The notes: generated by a model from the letters alone, not told the origin. A DNA stretch of 64,000 nt from Planococcus glaciei (GCF_900099655.1 NZ_FNDC01000004.1:1-64000), one strand, 5' to 3'; positions 33,773 through 42,176 are shown, counted from the first letter of the stretch. Numbers and translations: made by a program.

Positions 33773-35224
33773 TTATTGTTTATCGTTTTTATACTGCATG
33801 TAGACGACTTGCGTTGCCAGGAAGTCTTCCATGCCGTGCTTGCCGTCCGCTCCACCAAGGCCGGATTGGCGCATGCCGGCATGATAGCCTTGGATGGCTT
33901 CAAAGTTTTCGCGGTTGACGTACGTTTCGCCGAACTTCATTTCATTGACGACGCGCATCGCTTCGTTCAAGTCATTCGTATAGACAGAAGAAGACAGGCC
34001 ATAGACGGTGTCGTTCGCTTTTTCAATCGCTTCATCCAATGTTTTGAATGTCGTAACCGGCAGCACCGGCCCGAAGATTTCATCCCGGATGATGGCAGAA
34101 TCGTGTTTCACATTTGTCAGAATGGTCGGTTTGTAGAAAAAGCCGCCGCCAAAATCCGGACGTTCGCCGCCCGTCGCAACGGTTGCGCCTTCTTTCATCG
34201 CTTCCTGCACCATTTCCTCGACGGTCTCCAAACGGTCTTCGCTGATCAGCGGACCGACTTCCACGTCTTTGTCTTTCCGAGGATTGCCGAGTTTTTTCGA
34301 CTCGAATGCGCGGATCAGTTTTTCCGTCAATGCTTCCGCCACGCTTTCATGGACGTAGACGCGTTCAGCGTTCGTGCAGGCCTGGCCGCCGTTTGCGAGC
34401 CTTGACTTAGTGATGGCTTCAGCTGCCAGATCCAAATCGGCGTTTTGCGTCACGATGGCCGGCGCCTTGCCGCCCAGTTCCAGATTGACTTTGGTGATGT
34501 TCTGCGCCGCCGCTTCCATCACTTTCGTCCCGGCCTGGACGCTGCCGGTCATCGTGATCAGCTGCACTTTTTTGTGGGAGGCGAGGGCGTTGCCGATTTC
34601 TGAACCGGTGCCCATCACCACGTTATAGACGCCTGCCGGAATCTCTTCCATCGCATCCACGATTTTGGTGAATTCCATCGTTGTGTTCGGTGTCTGCTGG
34701 CTCGGCTTGATGACAATTGTACAACCTGTCACCAAAGCCGTCGCCACTTTACGCGCCAAGATGAAGACCGGGAAGTTCCACGGGATGATGCCGGCTACTA
34801 CGCCAATCGGCTTTTTATAAATAAGGATATTTTCATTCGGCCGGTCGCTCGGCACGATTTCGCCTTCGATTCTTCTGGCCCATTCGGACATATAATGGAA
34901 GTAGTCGATCGCCAGATCCACTTCGCCGCTTGCCAGTTCGTAATCTTTCCCTTGTTCTTCCTGCAATAAGTCGATGAACGTATCGCGCCGTTTTGCAATT
35001 TCATCGCCGAGCTTCCGGACGATTTTTCCGCGTTCGATATTCGGCGTCAGTTCCCACGCCTTTTGTGCCTGGTCAGCAGCTTCTACCGCCTTGTCGACGT
35101 CTTCTTTTGTTCCTTTCGGAATTCTGGAAATCACTTCTTCGGTTGCCGGGTTGAGGATGTCGATCCATTCCGTTCCTGTGGACTCGATGTACTTGCCGTT
35201 CACATACAGTTGGTGGTTTTGCAA
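33773..35224 (-). CDS. aldA: Aldehyde dehydrogenase (AldA-like)
   Basis: A 483-residue NAD-dependent aldehyde dehydrogenase close in pattern to E. coli AldA (lactaldehyde/glycolaldehyde dehydrogenase). Catalytic C283 is in GGQACTN and the general base E249 in LELGGKAP; GSVQAGTKV and PWNFPVF are also present. The start is TTG at 35224 with TAGGAGGAAATACT in front. A SigB-like promoter precedes it. It is divergent from an aldo/keto reductase of the D-threo-aldose dehydrogenase type, so the pair may oxidise sugar-derived aldehydes, but substrate choice is inference. Confidence 0.9.
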   Translation of the reverse strand: MQNHQLYVNGKYIESTGTEWIDILNPATEEVISRIPKGTKEDVDKAVEAADQAQKAWELTPNIERGKIVRKLGDEIAKRRDTFIDLLQEEQGKDYELASGEVDLAIDYFHYMSEWARRIEGEIVPSDRPNENILIYKKPIGVVAGIIPWNFPVFILARKVATALVTGCTIVIKPSQQTPNTTMEFTKIVDAMEEIPAGVYNVVMGTGSEIGNALASHKKVQLITMTGSVQAGTKVMEAAAQNITKVNLELGGKAPAIVTQNADLDLAAEAITKSRLANGGQACTNAERVYVHESVAEALTEKLIRAFESKKLGNPRKDKDVEVGPLISEDRLETVEEMVQEAMKEGATVATGGERPDFGGGFFYKPTILTNVKHDSAIIRDEIFGPVLPVTTFKTLDEAIEKANDTVYGLSSSVYTNDLNEAMRVVNEMKFGETYVNRENFEAIQGYHAGMRQSGLGGADGKHGMEDFLATQVVYMQYKNDKQ

Positions 35225-35258
35225 AGTATTTCCTCCTAAAATTAGTGTTTCTCTAAGT

Positions 35259-35283
35259 GTTCCCTTTGCCTCGATTGTTAAAC
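35259..35283 (-). promoter_or_regulatory. SigB-like promoter for aldA
   Basis: On the minus strand GTTTAA (35283-35278), a 13-base spacer and GGGAAC (35264-35259) match the general stress sigma consensus GTTTAA-N12-15-GGGTAT, with two mismatches in the -10. Confidence 0.5.
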
Positions 35284-35456
35284 GAAGGACAATAGGACGA
35301 ACATCTTATACAAAACTGAAAAGAGAGGTATTTATCTTTGATTTTCAGTAACTAATCCAACTCTTCGACTTGCTAATGGCCGTTTATTCAAATTGACAGC
35401 GGGTAGATACTTGTATGTGTTTTTATTTAAAAACAACTTTCCAAAAGAGGTGTCCA

Positions 35457-36452
35457 ATGATGAAAAATGATGTAACGATTAAAAATAAACTCGGTCTCGG
35501 GACTGCGCCGCTTGGCAATATGTTCAGAGAAGTACCGGAAGACGAAGCGATGGAAACAATCCAATCGGCCTGGAACGAAGGCATCCGGTATTTTGATACG
35601 GCGCCGTTTTACGGGGCAGGCCTCGCCGAAATGCGGCTCGGGGAGATTTTATCTTCCTATAAGCGCGACGACTATTTGCTGAGTTCGAAAGTCGGCCGCA
35701 TCATTCTGGATGAAGAAGAGGAAAAAGAAGGATTGTTTGAATATGGCCGCAAGAACAAAATTCGGACGGATTATACCGAAAGCGGCACGCTTCAATCGAT
35801 TGAAGACAGCCTGAAGCGCTTGAAAACCGACCGCTTGGATATGGTGTTTGTACATGACCTTTCGCCGGATTTCTTGGGCGATGAATGGATTACGAAATTT
35901 GACGAAGCCCGAAAAGGCGCCTTTAACGTGCTGGACCGCCTCCGTGACGAAGGGGTCATTAAAGCATGGGGCCTTGGCGTCAATACAACGACACCGATCG
36001 AAGTGGCGCTGGAGCTGGAAGAAGCGCATCCGGATTTGAGTTTGTCTGCTACTCAATACACGCTGCTTCAGCACGAACGGGCGTTGGAGCGCATGATGCC
36101 GCTGGCGCAGAAAAATGACGGCGGACTCATCATCGGTGGAGCCTTCAACTCAGGTGCCTTGTTTGGCGGGGACTATTTCGACTACAAGGAAATCACACCG
36201 GAGATTAAAGAACGCGTCGCCCGTTTTCACGACGTGGCGAAAAACCACGGCGTGAATTTGAAAGATGCCGCGCTGCAATTTTCGACTGCGCATCCGGCAG
36301 TCAAAGCGGTCGTGACCGGATCGACTCGGCCGGACCGCATCAAGGAAGACCTGCAGGCACTGGAAGCGAAAATTCCGGCTGCGTTCTGGGAAGAGCTGGT
36401 CGAGAAGGAGCTCGTTTCTGCGAAAGCCGCATTGCCGGGGAGTCGGAAATAA
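35457..36452 (+). CDS. Aldo/keto reductase, D-threo-aldose 1-dehydrogenase type
   Basis: A 331-residue AKR family protein with the longer layout seen in L-fucose/D-threo-aldose dehydrogenases and pyridoxal dehydrogenase: LGLGTAPLGNM at the start, GIRYFDTAPFYGAGLAE with catalytic Asp and Tyr, SSKVGR with Lys, and VHDLS with His. The C-terminal VVTGSTRPDRIKEDLQAL binds NADP. ATG at 35457 follows AAAGAGGTGTCCA; the frame upstream has no start signal. A TTGACA at 35393 could be its -35. Divergent from aldA. Confidence 0.9.
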   Translation: MMKNDVTIKNKLGLGTAPLGNMFREVPEDEAMETIQSAWNEGIRYFDTAPFYGAGLAEMRLGEILSSYKRDDYLLSSKVGRIILDEEEEKEGLFEYGRKNKIRTDYTESGTLQSIEDSLKRLKTDRLDMVFVHDLSPDFLGDEWITKFDEARKGAFNVLDRLRDEGVIKAWGLGVNTTTPIEVALELEEAHPDLSLSATQYTLLQHERALERMMPLAQKNDGGLIIGGAFNSGALFGGDYFDYKEITPEIKERVARFHDVAKNHGVNLKDAALQFSTAHPAVKAVVTGSTRPDRIKEDLQALEAKIPAAFWEELVEKELVSAKAALPGSRK

Positions 36453-36466
36453 TTCAAGAGCATAAC

Positions 36467-36502
36467 AAAAAGGTTCCGGTTTGATGGCCGGAACCTTTTT
36501 GC
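36467..36502. terminator. Bidirectional terminator
   Basis: AAAAAGGTTCCGG (36467-36479) pairs with CCGGAACCTTTTT (36488-36500), between convergent genes. Confidence 0.92.
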
Positions 36503-36538
36503 ATGATTTCATTTTCACATCTAGGGGATTGAGACCGC

Positions 36539-36844
36539 TCAGCTTATCGAACCTTTTGTGATGTCTGTCAACGCCGAATTGATCGCAAAGATTTTGGCAT
36601 TGACCGTGTTGATGCCGAATCCGCCGAGCCGCTTCGCGTGCATATCGATGTACGTTTCAGCGCTTTCCTTTGTTTCAAACAGGTAGATGCCGCCGGCTTC
36701 ACCGGCTTCGGGATTTTCTGTCCAGATTTTCCATTTGAAGCCGGGTTCTTCGGTGATGCTTGTTGCGAGCTCAGCGAATGCTTCAGCCATTTCATCTCCA
36801 AAAGGTCCGTCCATTTGGAAGTCTACTTGCAGCAGGTATGCCAT
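36539..36844 (-). CDS. YdhR-family putative monooxygenase, 101 aa
   Basis: A small dimeric ferredoxin-like (ABM) fold protein of the YdhR family. The pattern is YLLQVDFQMDGPFG at the N-terminus, a central EEPGFKWKIWTENPEAGEAGGIYLFET and SAETYIDMHAKRL. E. coli YdhR is annotated as a putative monooxygenase; activity is not proven. AAGGAGGAAACAAC precedes the ATG. It lies 12 bases downstream of the DsbA-like gene on the same strand, so the two form an operon facing the TetR regulator at 37942. Confidence 0.9.
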   Translation of the reverse strand: MAYLLQVDFQMDGPFGDEMAEAFAELATSITEEPGFKWKIWTENPEAGEAGGIYLFETKESAETYIDMHAKRLGGFGINTVNAKIFAINSALTDITKGSIS

Positions 36845-36856
36845 GTTGTTTCCTCC

Positions 36857-37789
36857 TTATTTTGTAATCGGGGTGAAATAAGACTCCCCGAGAATTTCTT
36901 TTTGTTCGAATTGTTCCGATGGCAATTCTTTCTCAATAAAAGCCGTAAGACCACTCGGGTCCACTTCATACATCACTTCAATTTCCTTGGCAAAAAGCAG
37001 CCCTTCTTGTTTCAGCAAAGCGGATAACGCCTTCGGCTGCTTGGCGTGCAGCTCTTCTTCGCCCAGGACTTTCTGCAAGCCGTCGACATACGATTCATAC
37101 GGCCGGCCGCCGACCAGTTTGACGCCTTTGTTGTCTTCGTTGACCAGGATGATTGTCGGGAACCCTCTGGCACCTAAACTTCTGGCCAAGCTGAAGTCTT
37201 CCGACAGCAGCTGTTGGCCGGCGGGTTCATTGGCTCGTTGGATGATTGCCTGTCCGTCGAGCCCCATGCCATTGACGATGTCGATCAGGACCGCATCTTC
37301 TGAGATGTTTTCGTTGAATGCGAACAGGGCTTCTCGCGCACGGCGCAGGTATTCATTCGCTTTGGTGTCTGTAAATTGTTCCTGGATCACTTTAAAGACA
37401 CGGGACGGAGGATAGGACGACTGGACCGGATTGTCGACCATCAGAGATCCGTCAATCGGCATCCGGGAATGTTCGCCGACTTCGCGCCAATGCGGTGCCA
37501 CATCCGCGGGTTTGTAGATGCCGTTCGCCGGGTCGATCGGGCCGTCATGCCATTTTTCCAGCAAGCCGCCCATCACGGTCTGGAACTTGAAATAGTGGCC
37601 GTACTGTTCCGTGAAGCGGCGGAGCACCGGTTCGATGGCCCAGCAATGCGAACAGATCGGGTCTGTCACGTAATAAAGCGTAATTGTCTTTTTCGGCTGG
37701 CCGAAATCAATCAGCCCCATTTCCTCTTCGTCAGCGGGACCGCAGACGCCGGTTTCCAGGTCGCATACAAAATTCGGTTTGTTTGTCAT
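36857..37789 (-). CDS. DsbA-family thiol oxidoreductase (SpxH/FrnE-like)
   Basis: A 310-residue thioredoxin-fold protein. The active site is CSHC at residues 46-49 (DPICSHCWAIEP), a helical insertion follows, and the cis-Pro loop is ARGFPTIIL. Two further cysteines lie near the N-terminus (VCDLETGVCGP). There is no signal peptide, so it is cytoplasmic, like SpxH/YjbH (the adaptor that presents Spx to ClpXP) and FrnE-type proteins. Which of these it is cannot be decided: the CxxC fits either and the Cys-rich N-terminus is unusual. First gene of an operon with the YdhR-like gene, divergent from a TetR regulator. Confidence 0.82.
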   Translation of the reverse strand: MTNKPNFVCDLETGVCGPADEEEMGLIDFGQPKKTITLYYVTDPICSHCWAIEPVLRRFTEQYGHYFKFQTVMGGLLEKWHDGPIDPANGIYKPADVAPHWREVGEHSRMPIDGSLMVDNPVQSSYPPSRVFKVIQEQFTDTKANEYLRRAREALFAFNENISEDAVLIDIVNGMGLDGQAIIQRANEPAGQQLLSEDFSLARSLGARGFPTIILVNEDNKGVKLVGGRPYESYVDGLQKVLGEEELHAKQPKALSALLKQEGLLFAKEIEVMYEVDPSGLTAFIEKELPSEQFEQKEILGESYFTPITK

Positions 37790-37891
37790 GTCGTTTTCCT
37801 CTTTTCTATGGATTTATAAGCTAGCTTGTTTGCTTTACACCCAAATTCTAAGCCATAATGAAAAGCAACAACACCAATAGTTTCCGGGATG

Positions 37892-37926
37892 TGTCGCTTA
37901 TCCGACACTCCGGAGATATTGTCGGA
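37892..37926. promoter_or_regulatory. Palindromic operator between DsbA-like operon and tetR
   Basis: TCCGACA (37901-37907) and TGTCGGA (37920-37926) form an inverted repeat, and TGTCG (37892-37896) also pairs with CGACA (37903-37907), giving three half-sites. The position between divergent genes, just upstream of the regulator's ribosome binding site, fits a TetR operator. Inference. Confidence 0.55.
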
Positions 37927-37941
37927 AAAGGAGTGGCGAAC

Positions 37942-38508
37942 ATGGTGCAAGTGAAAACGGATCCCCGGGTTGTCCGCACGCGGAAGCTGATCATGGATTC
38001 GTTCATCAAGCTGTCGGAAAGCAAGGAGTTTCGGGACATCACGGTCAAAGACATCACAACGGAAGCCATGATCAACCGGGCAACCTTCTATTATCACTTT
38101 GAAGACATCTACGATTTGCTGGAAAAAGCCTTGTCGGAAGTGCTGCTGATCAATCTGAATTCAGCGGAATACGAGCACAAGAAATTGGACGAAGACGTGT
38201 TCAACCACTTGTTCAAAGCCGTCACCGATTTCCAGCAGTCGCTGTCAAACCGCTGCCACCGGGGCTACGAAGACACGATTGCCCAGATCATCCGGGACCA
38301 GCTTGAAGTGGTTTTCAATAAAATGCTGAAAGCGCAATACGGACTGGAAAAAGAAGAGACGCTCAAAACCACGGCCGTCATGCTGAGTTGGGGGCTTTAC
38401 GGCGCATCGCTTGAATGGAAGCGGAACGGTACGGCGGCGCCGGAGGAATTCCTCAAAACAGCGACGCCGTTTCTGTTGCACGGCCTTCAATTTGATCTGC
38501 AGAAATAG
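37942..38508 (+). CDS. TetR/AcrR family regulator
   Basis: A 188-residue regulator. The N-terminal helix-turn-helix is at about residues 28-47 (DITVKDITTEAMINRATFYYHF), with the YYHF typical of the family, and the rest is an all-helical ligand-binding and dimerisation domain. ATG at 37942 follows AAAAGGAGTGGCGAAC; the frame is open upstream across the operator region without start signals. Divergent from the DsbA-like/YdhR-like operon, which it probably represses. The ligand is unknown; a thiol-reactive or electrophilic compound would suit the controlled genes. Confidence 0.9.
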   Translation: MVQVKTDPRVVRTRKLIMDSFIKLSESKEFRDITVKDITTEAMINRATFYYHFEDIYDLLEKALSEVLLINLNSAEYEHKKLDEDVFNHLFKAVTDFQQSLSNRCHRGYEDTIAQIIRDQLEVVFNKMLKAQYGLEKEETLKTTAVMLSWGLYGASLEWKRNGTAAPEEFLKTATPFLLHGLQFDLQK

Positions 38509-38554
38509 CGGTCCCGCAAAAAATGCAGAGCGGCATTCCGTTGAATAAAGCGCA

Positions 38555-38593
38555 TAAAAAAGGCACACTCAAGTGAAAATGAGTGTGCCTTTG
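38555..38593. terminator. Bidirectional terminator
   Basis: AAAGGCACACTCA (38559-38571) pairs with TGAGTGTGCCTTT (38580-38592), between convergent genes. Confidence 0.9.
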
Positions 38594-38599
38594 GTGTTT

Positions 38600-39382
38600 T
38601 TAGTATTTGTAAGACTGACCGCCGTCAATCGGAATAACAGAAGCGTTGATGAACTTCGCTGCGTCCGATAGCAGGAATGCCACCAGGTTGCCGACTTCTT
38701 CCGGCTTGCCGAAGCGCTTCATCGGGTTGACGCTGACAAATTCTTTGCCGGCTGCTTCCCAATCGTCGCCCGCCATTTGTTTCAACGAACCTTCAACCAT
38801 TGGCGTCATGATGGCGCCGGGTGCGATGGCGTTGATGCTGACGCCGAACTGGCCGTATTCAATGCCTGAGTTGCGGGTCAAGCCGACAACGCCGTGTTTG
38901 CTTGCTGCGTAGCCGGACTGGTTGCCGACGCCGCGGATGCCGCCGACCGATGCAGTGTTGACGATCGAGCCGTAGCGTTGTTCTTTCATCACTTTCAATA
39001 CGTGCCGCATGCCGTAGAAGACGCCGTTCAAGTTGACGCTGACCACTTTTTCAAACTCATCCGAAGCATAGTCTTCCGTCAGGTTCTGTTTGCCTTCGAT
39101 GCCCGCGTTGTTGAAGAAGCCGTCGATCTTGCCAAACTTGTCCATCGTGAATTGAACGTAGTTTTTCACTTCTTCTTCATTGGTTACGTTCGCTTCAACG
39201 ATTTCCACTTGAGCTTCCGGAGCTGCCGCCAAAATTTCGTTCCGGCTTTCTTCCAGGCCTTTCGTGCTCATGTCGACGAGCACAAGTTTGCCGCCTTGTT
39301 TGGCGATGGAAAGGGCAGCGGCGCGTCCGAGTCCGGAGCCGCCTCCTGTGATGACAACCACTTTGTCTGTGTAATTAATCAT
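38600..39382 (-). CDS. Short-chain dehydrogenase
   Basis: A 260-residue classical SDR. The cofactor motif is TGGGSGLG at residues 12-19, NNAG at 91-94, and the catalytic set is S145, Y158 and K162 (VNTASVGG; YAASK). The acidic residue D37 after the second beta strand (LVLVDMS) suggests NAD preference. The layout is that of glucose-dehydrogenase-like and cyclopentanol-dehydrogenase-like SDRs. AAAAGGAGAGATATTGC precedes the ATG. Divergent from a second TetR regulator across a TCGACA/TGTCGA palindrome. Confidence 0.92.
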   Translation of the reverse strand: MINYTDKVVVITGGGSGLGRAAALSIAKQGGKLVLVDMSTKGLEESRNEILAAAPEAQVEIVEANVTNEEEVKNYVQFTMDKFGKIDGFFNNAGIEGKQNLTEDYASDEFEKVVSVNLNGVFYGMRHVLKVMKEQRYGSIVNTASVGGIRGVGNQSGYAASKHGVVGLTRNSGIEYGQFGVSINAIAPGAIMTPMVEGSLKQMAGDDWEAAGKEFVSVNPMKRFGKPEEVGNLVAFLLSDAAKFINASVIPIDGGQSYKY

Positions 39383-39495
39383 GCAATATCTCTCCTTTTT
39401 TATGGGTATGCTAAACTGGATTTATGTTTCACACTCAGTGTAAGCCTTTGCAGAAAAGGGTTCAATCAGTAAAAAAATCGAAAATGTTGAGTAAT

Positions 39496-39520
39496 TCGAC
39501 AGTTTGGCGTGAAGTGTCGA
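39496..39520. promoter_or_regulatory. Palindromic operator between SDR gene and tetR
   Basis: TCGACA (39496-39501) and TGTCGA (39515-39520) form an inverted repeat just upstream of the regulator's GGAGG. The CGACA/TGTCG half-sites and their spacing closely resemble those at 37901-37926. Inference. Confidence 0.55.
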
Positions 39521-39538
39521 TTCTGGAGGAAAAAATAT

Positions 39539-40135
39539 ATGGCAGATAAGAAAGAAAACCTATCACCGCAGGTGGAACGGACAAAGCATCATTTCAAACA
39601 GGCGTTCACCGAACTGATCAATGAAAAAGGATTCAACCATGTATCGGTGACGGATATTGTGCAGCGTGCCCAGTATAACCGGGCGACGTTTTACCTCTAC
39701 TATTTGGATAAACCGGACATTACAGAAGAATTGAGAAGTGAGATGTTCCGGCAAATCAAACAGACCAGCAAAGACCGCTACATTCCCGGAAAAGAAGTGG
39801 CCACCGAGTCCATGAACGAGGATTCGTTCGCGCTGGTGACGTTCATCTATGACAATCGCTCTTTCTTCAATCTTTATTTGAAAGAGGACACCATCCCGGG
39901 CCTGTACCAGGATTTGCCTCGCGCGATTTTTGAACTGTTTGATGAGCAGTTCACTTTTACTCCTGTAGGCGACCATGACATCAATTCCCCGGCGTTTAAG
40001 CTGTACATGGCCCATGGCACGGCTGGACTCATCTTGGACTGGGCGAAAAACGGCTACCAGAAGTCGCCAAGAGAAGTGTCGAGAGAACTGATCGGGATTT
40101 TGCAGGCGATTGCTGTTGGGTTTCGGGTGGAGTAA
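39539..40135 (+). CDS. TetR/AcrR family regulator
   Basis: A 198-residue regulator with a helix-turn-helix at about residues 30-50 (HVSVTDIVQRAQYNRATFYLYY) and a helical C-terminal effector domain. It shares layout with the regulator at 37942, including an RATFY recognition helix, so the two may read similar operators. ATG at 39539 follows TGGAGGAAAAAATAT. It probably represses the divergent SDR gene. A GNAT acetyltransferase gene lies 26 bases downstream and is probably co-transcribed. Confidence 0.9.
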   Translation: MADKKENLSPQVERTKHHFKQAFTELINEKGFNHVSVTDIVQRAQYNRATFYLYYLDKPDITEELRSEMFRQIKQTSKDRYIPGKEVATESMNEDSFALVTFIYDNRSFFNLYLKEDTIPGLYQDLPRAIFELFDEQFTFTPVGDHDINSPAFKLYMAHGTAGLILDWAKNGYQKSPREVSRELIGILQAIAVGFRVE

Positions 40136-40161
40136 AGAATTCCTAAAAGAGGAGCTTGTTT

Positions 40162-40602
40162 ATGGAAATCAACTATGTCGAAGAAAGCGACCTGTTACGG
40201 TGCACGGATGTGTTTATCGAAGTCTTCAATAGAGAGCCTTGGAACGACGAGTGGGAACCGGAAAAAGCAAAACAGTATCTTCTTGATTTTTACCATACGC
40301 CTGGCTTTCTAGGGTTAGTGGCTCAAGAAGGCGAAGAGGTAATCGGTTTTCTTTTCGGCGTCCACCGCGTCTGGTGGAGCGGCGATGAATTCTTTGTCCA
40401 TGAGATGTGTGTAAAAAGCAATTTGCAGAACAAAGGAATCGGCAAGGCCCTGATGGACCGGCTGCTTGGAGAACTGGAGGCGCGTTCAATCACCCATCTT
40501 TCGCTGCTCACCGACCGGGGGATACCGGCTGAAGTATTTTATAAGAAAAATGGATTTACGGAAGTGGAACGTCTTGTGTTTTTAAGCAGAGGCGTCAATT
40601 AA
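40162..40602 (+). CDS. GNAT family N-acetyltransferase
   Basis: A 146-residue acetyl-CoA-dependent transferase. The core motifs are present: VIGFLFGV (beta 4), FFVHEMCVKSNLQNKGIGKALMDRL with the Q/R-x-x-G-x-G/A acetyl-CoA loop (NKGIGKA), and a C-terminal AEVFYKKNGFTEVER. The acceptor is unknown. ATG at 40162 is chosen for its 7-base spacing from GAGGAG. Likely the second gene of a transcript with the TetR regulator. Confidence 0.92.
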   Translation: MEINYVEESDLLRCTDVFIEVFNREPWNDEWEPEKAKQYLLDFYHTPGFLGLVAQEGEEVIGFLFGVHRVWWSGDEFFVHEMCVKSNLQNKGIGKALMDRLLGELEARSITHLSLLTDRGIPAEVFYKKNGFTEVERLVFLSRGVN

Positions 40603-40628
40603 ATAGCAAGAAGTTCAAAATTCAGAAG

Positions 40629-40668
40629 AAACCACATCCGCTAGCTTACATGAGCGGGTGTGGTTTTT
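40629..40668. terminator. Terminator between convergent genes
   Basis: AACCACA...CGCT pairs with AGCG...TGTGGTT and is followed by TTTTG on the plus strand. Confidence 0.8.
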
Positions 40669-40711
40669 GTTGATTCCAAGAAGAGATGGGAAGATAATTT
40701 TTTCTCCATGC

Positions 40712-41185
40712 CTACTCAACATACTCGGCAAGATTTTCAAGTGAGGAAGCCAGGCCTTCATCATGGTCTTCTTTTCGTATGCCTTTCGGAACATGTTCGC
40801 AGATGATGATGACTTTGGTTCCTTCCCGGACCGCTTCCAAGTACCAAGTCTGGATCATCTCCCCGGAAAACACCGGATCTTCCGAATCAAATTTCCCGGC
40901 CAGGACAATTTTCGTGTCCGGCACCAGTTCCAGAAACTTGCCTCGCGAGACGTCTTCATTTTCCGAAGTCTTCCCGGCGTTTGAATGATCGGTTTCGTAG
41001 GTAAGCGTCAACCGGTATGCACCGCCTTCTTTGGCATCAAATTCGTCAATGCGGGCCGACATGCCTTTTGGCGGCAGCCAGGAACTCAAAGCGTCAGGAT
41101 TTAAAAATGCTTCGTAAATGGCATGGGGGGATGCTTTAATCACCCGGGAAGCGGAATCGATTCGGTAGCTTGATGGGGTTGTCAT
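40712..41185 (-). CDS. SRPBCC/AHSA1-family protein, 157 aa
   Basis: A START-like (Bet v1 fold) protein of the activator-of-Hsp90 homolog 1 type: ASRVIKASPHAIYEAFLNPDALSSWLPP at the N-terminus, GKFLELVPDTKIVLA and MIQTWYLEAVREGTKVII in the middle, and an HDEGLASSLENLAEYVE helix at the end. Such proteins bind hydrophobic ligands in a central cavity; ligand unknown. ATG at 41185 follows AAGGAGGACATCATTC; the frame is open further upstream without signals. Confidence 0.9.
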   Translation of the reverse strand: MTTPSSYRIDSASRVIKASPHAIYEAFLNPDALSSWLPPKGMSARIDEFDAKEGGAYRLTLTYETDHSNAGKTSENEDVSRGKFLELVPDTKIVLAGKFDSEDPVFSGEMIQTWYLEAVREGTKVIIICEHVPKGIRKEDHDEGLASSLENLAEYVE

Positions 41186-41819
41186 GAATGATGTCCTCCT
41201 TATCAATGAATCGTATTTTAATCGTCGGCCCAAAGTACACGGTCGCCAACATAAACTGGCTGAAGTAACCGAGTCGAATCAACCACTCGCAATCCCATAT
41301 TCGACATAATTGATCTACGCGCATTGGCCATCATTCCTTGGATGGCTTTTCCACATGTCCGGATTCGCTAGAAGGGAAGTTCGGAAAGTGCGCTTCATTC
41401 TCTTTTATGCCGTGTTGCCAGAAGTTCAGCTGCTTTCGGAACCTGTCTTTTTTTAAACCTGATCACCAAAGTTTTTTTCACTTCTGTTTTTGGATATGTA
41501 TAGAATTCCATGTTGAAAGCAAAAAAACCTTTAAGAATAAAGGCTGAAAACAGACTAAAATATTATATGAGTTAATCAGTTTTGGAATTTGTAGCAATAT
41601 GTTGCAACGGAAAAATTTGTATATTTAATTTTACTAAAGGGGTACTATATACTTATTAGATTGGATAGAAATGATAAGCATTAATCTAAAAAAAAAGTTG
41701 TTTTAGCAGAAAGATTTAGGTTTCATAATCTGAAGACTTACTATTAAATGTATTCTTTTAAGAGTTACTAAGCATGAAAGCAGTTTGAATTTAAAAATTT
41801 TACTGTTAAGGAGATCCAA
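41186..41819. other. AT-rich intergenic region, 634 bp, possible decayed gene
   Basis: AT content rises strongly from about 41550. On the minus strand, about 41340-41470 reads as an open stretch of about 40 codons ending in TGA (NFWQHGIKENEAHFPNF within it) but without a start, which may be the tail of a lost gene. The 41600-41819 part should hold the promoter of the gene at 41820. Nothing else supported. Confidence 0.45.
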
Positions 41820-42176
41820 ATGAAAATTACAATGGCGATGAGTAAAGAAGCGTATAATACAGCAAAAAAAGTATATAGAAGGCAATTATCGAGAAGTGAA
41901 GGGAAAATCGAAATTCACCGATTGTCTGGAATGAGTGAAGGATCTGCTCAAGCTTTCATTACAATATTTTTAGCCATGATGGATGGAGAAGAATACAAAC
42001 GTGCTTTTAATAACGCTACCAATAGGTTTTTAATTGAGAGTATCCGAGAAGATTTTGGAGAACATTATTATTTGAATGCTTTAAATGCTGCACAAAAGCA
42101 CATAAACTATTACGCAACCTTAGGAAAAGGCAATTTGTCAGGTTTTCAGAGCATTATAGATGAAATGAGACCATAA
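41820..42176 (+). CDS. Stand-alone McrA-type N-terminal head domain-like protein, 118 aa
   Basis: The translation resembles the small helical module that precedes HNH nuclease or other effector domains in ScoMcrA-like modified-DNA restriction proteins: AYNTAKKVYRRQLSRSEGKIEI, then GMSEGSAQAFITIFLAMMDGEEYKR, then FGEHYYLNALNAAQKHINYY. Here it stands alone: the protein stops after the module and no nuclease follows. TAAGGAGATCCAA precedes the ATG. The gene and its surroundings are AT-rich, unlike neighbours, suggesting transfer. The identification is from memory of the family pattern. Confidence 0.65.
   Translation: MKITMAMSKEAYNTAKKVYRRQLSRSEGKIEIHRLSGMSEGSAQAFITIFLAMMDGEEYKRAFNNATNRFLIESIREDFGEHYYLNALNAAQKHINYYATLGKGNLSGFQSIIDEMRP

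Noticed and set aside
41338-41547. 69-codon plus-strand frame in the AT-rich gap
   Set aside because: TTG start without a ribosome binding site; phenylalanine-rich from T-rich sequence.
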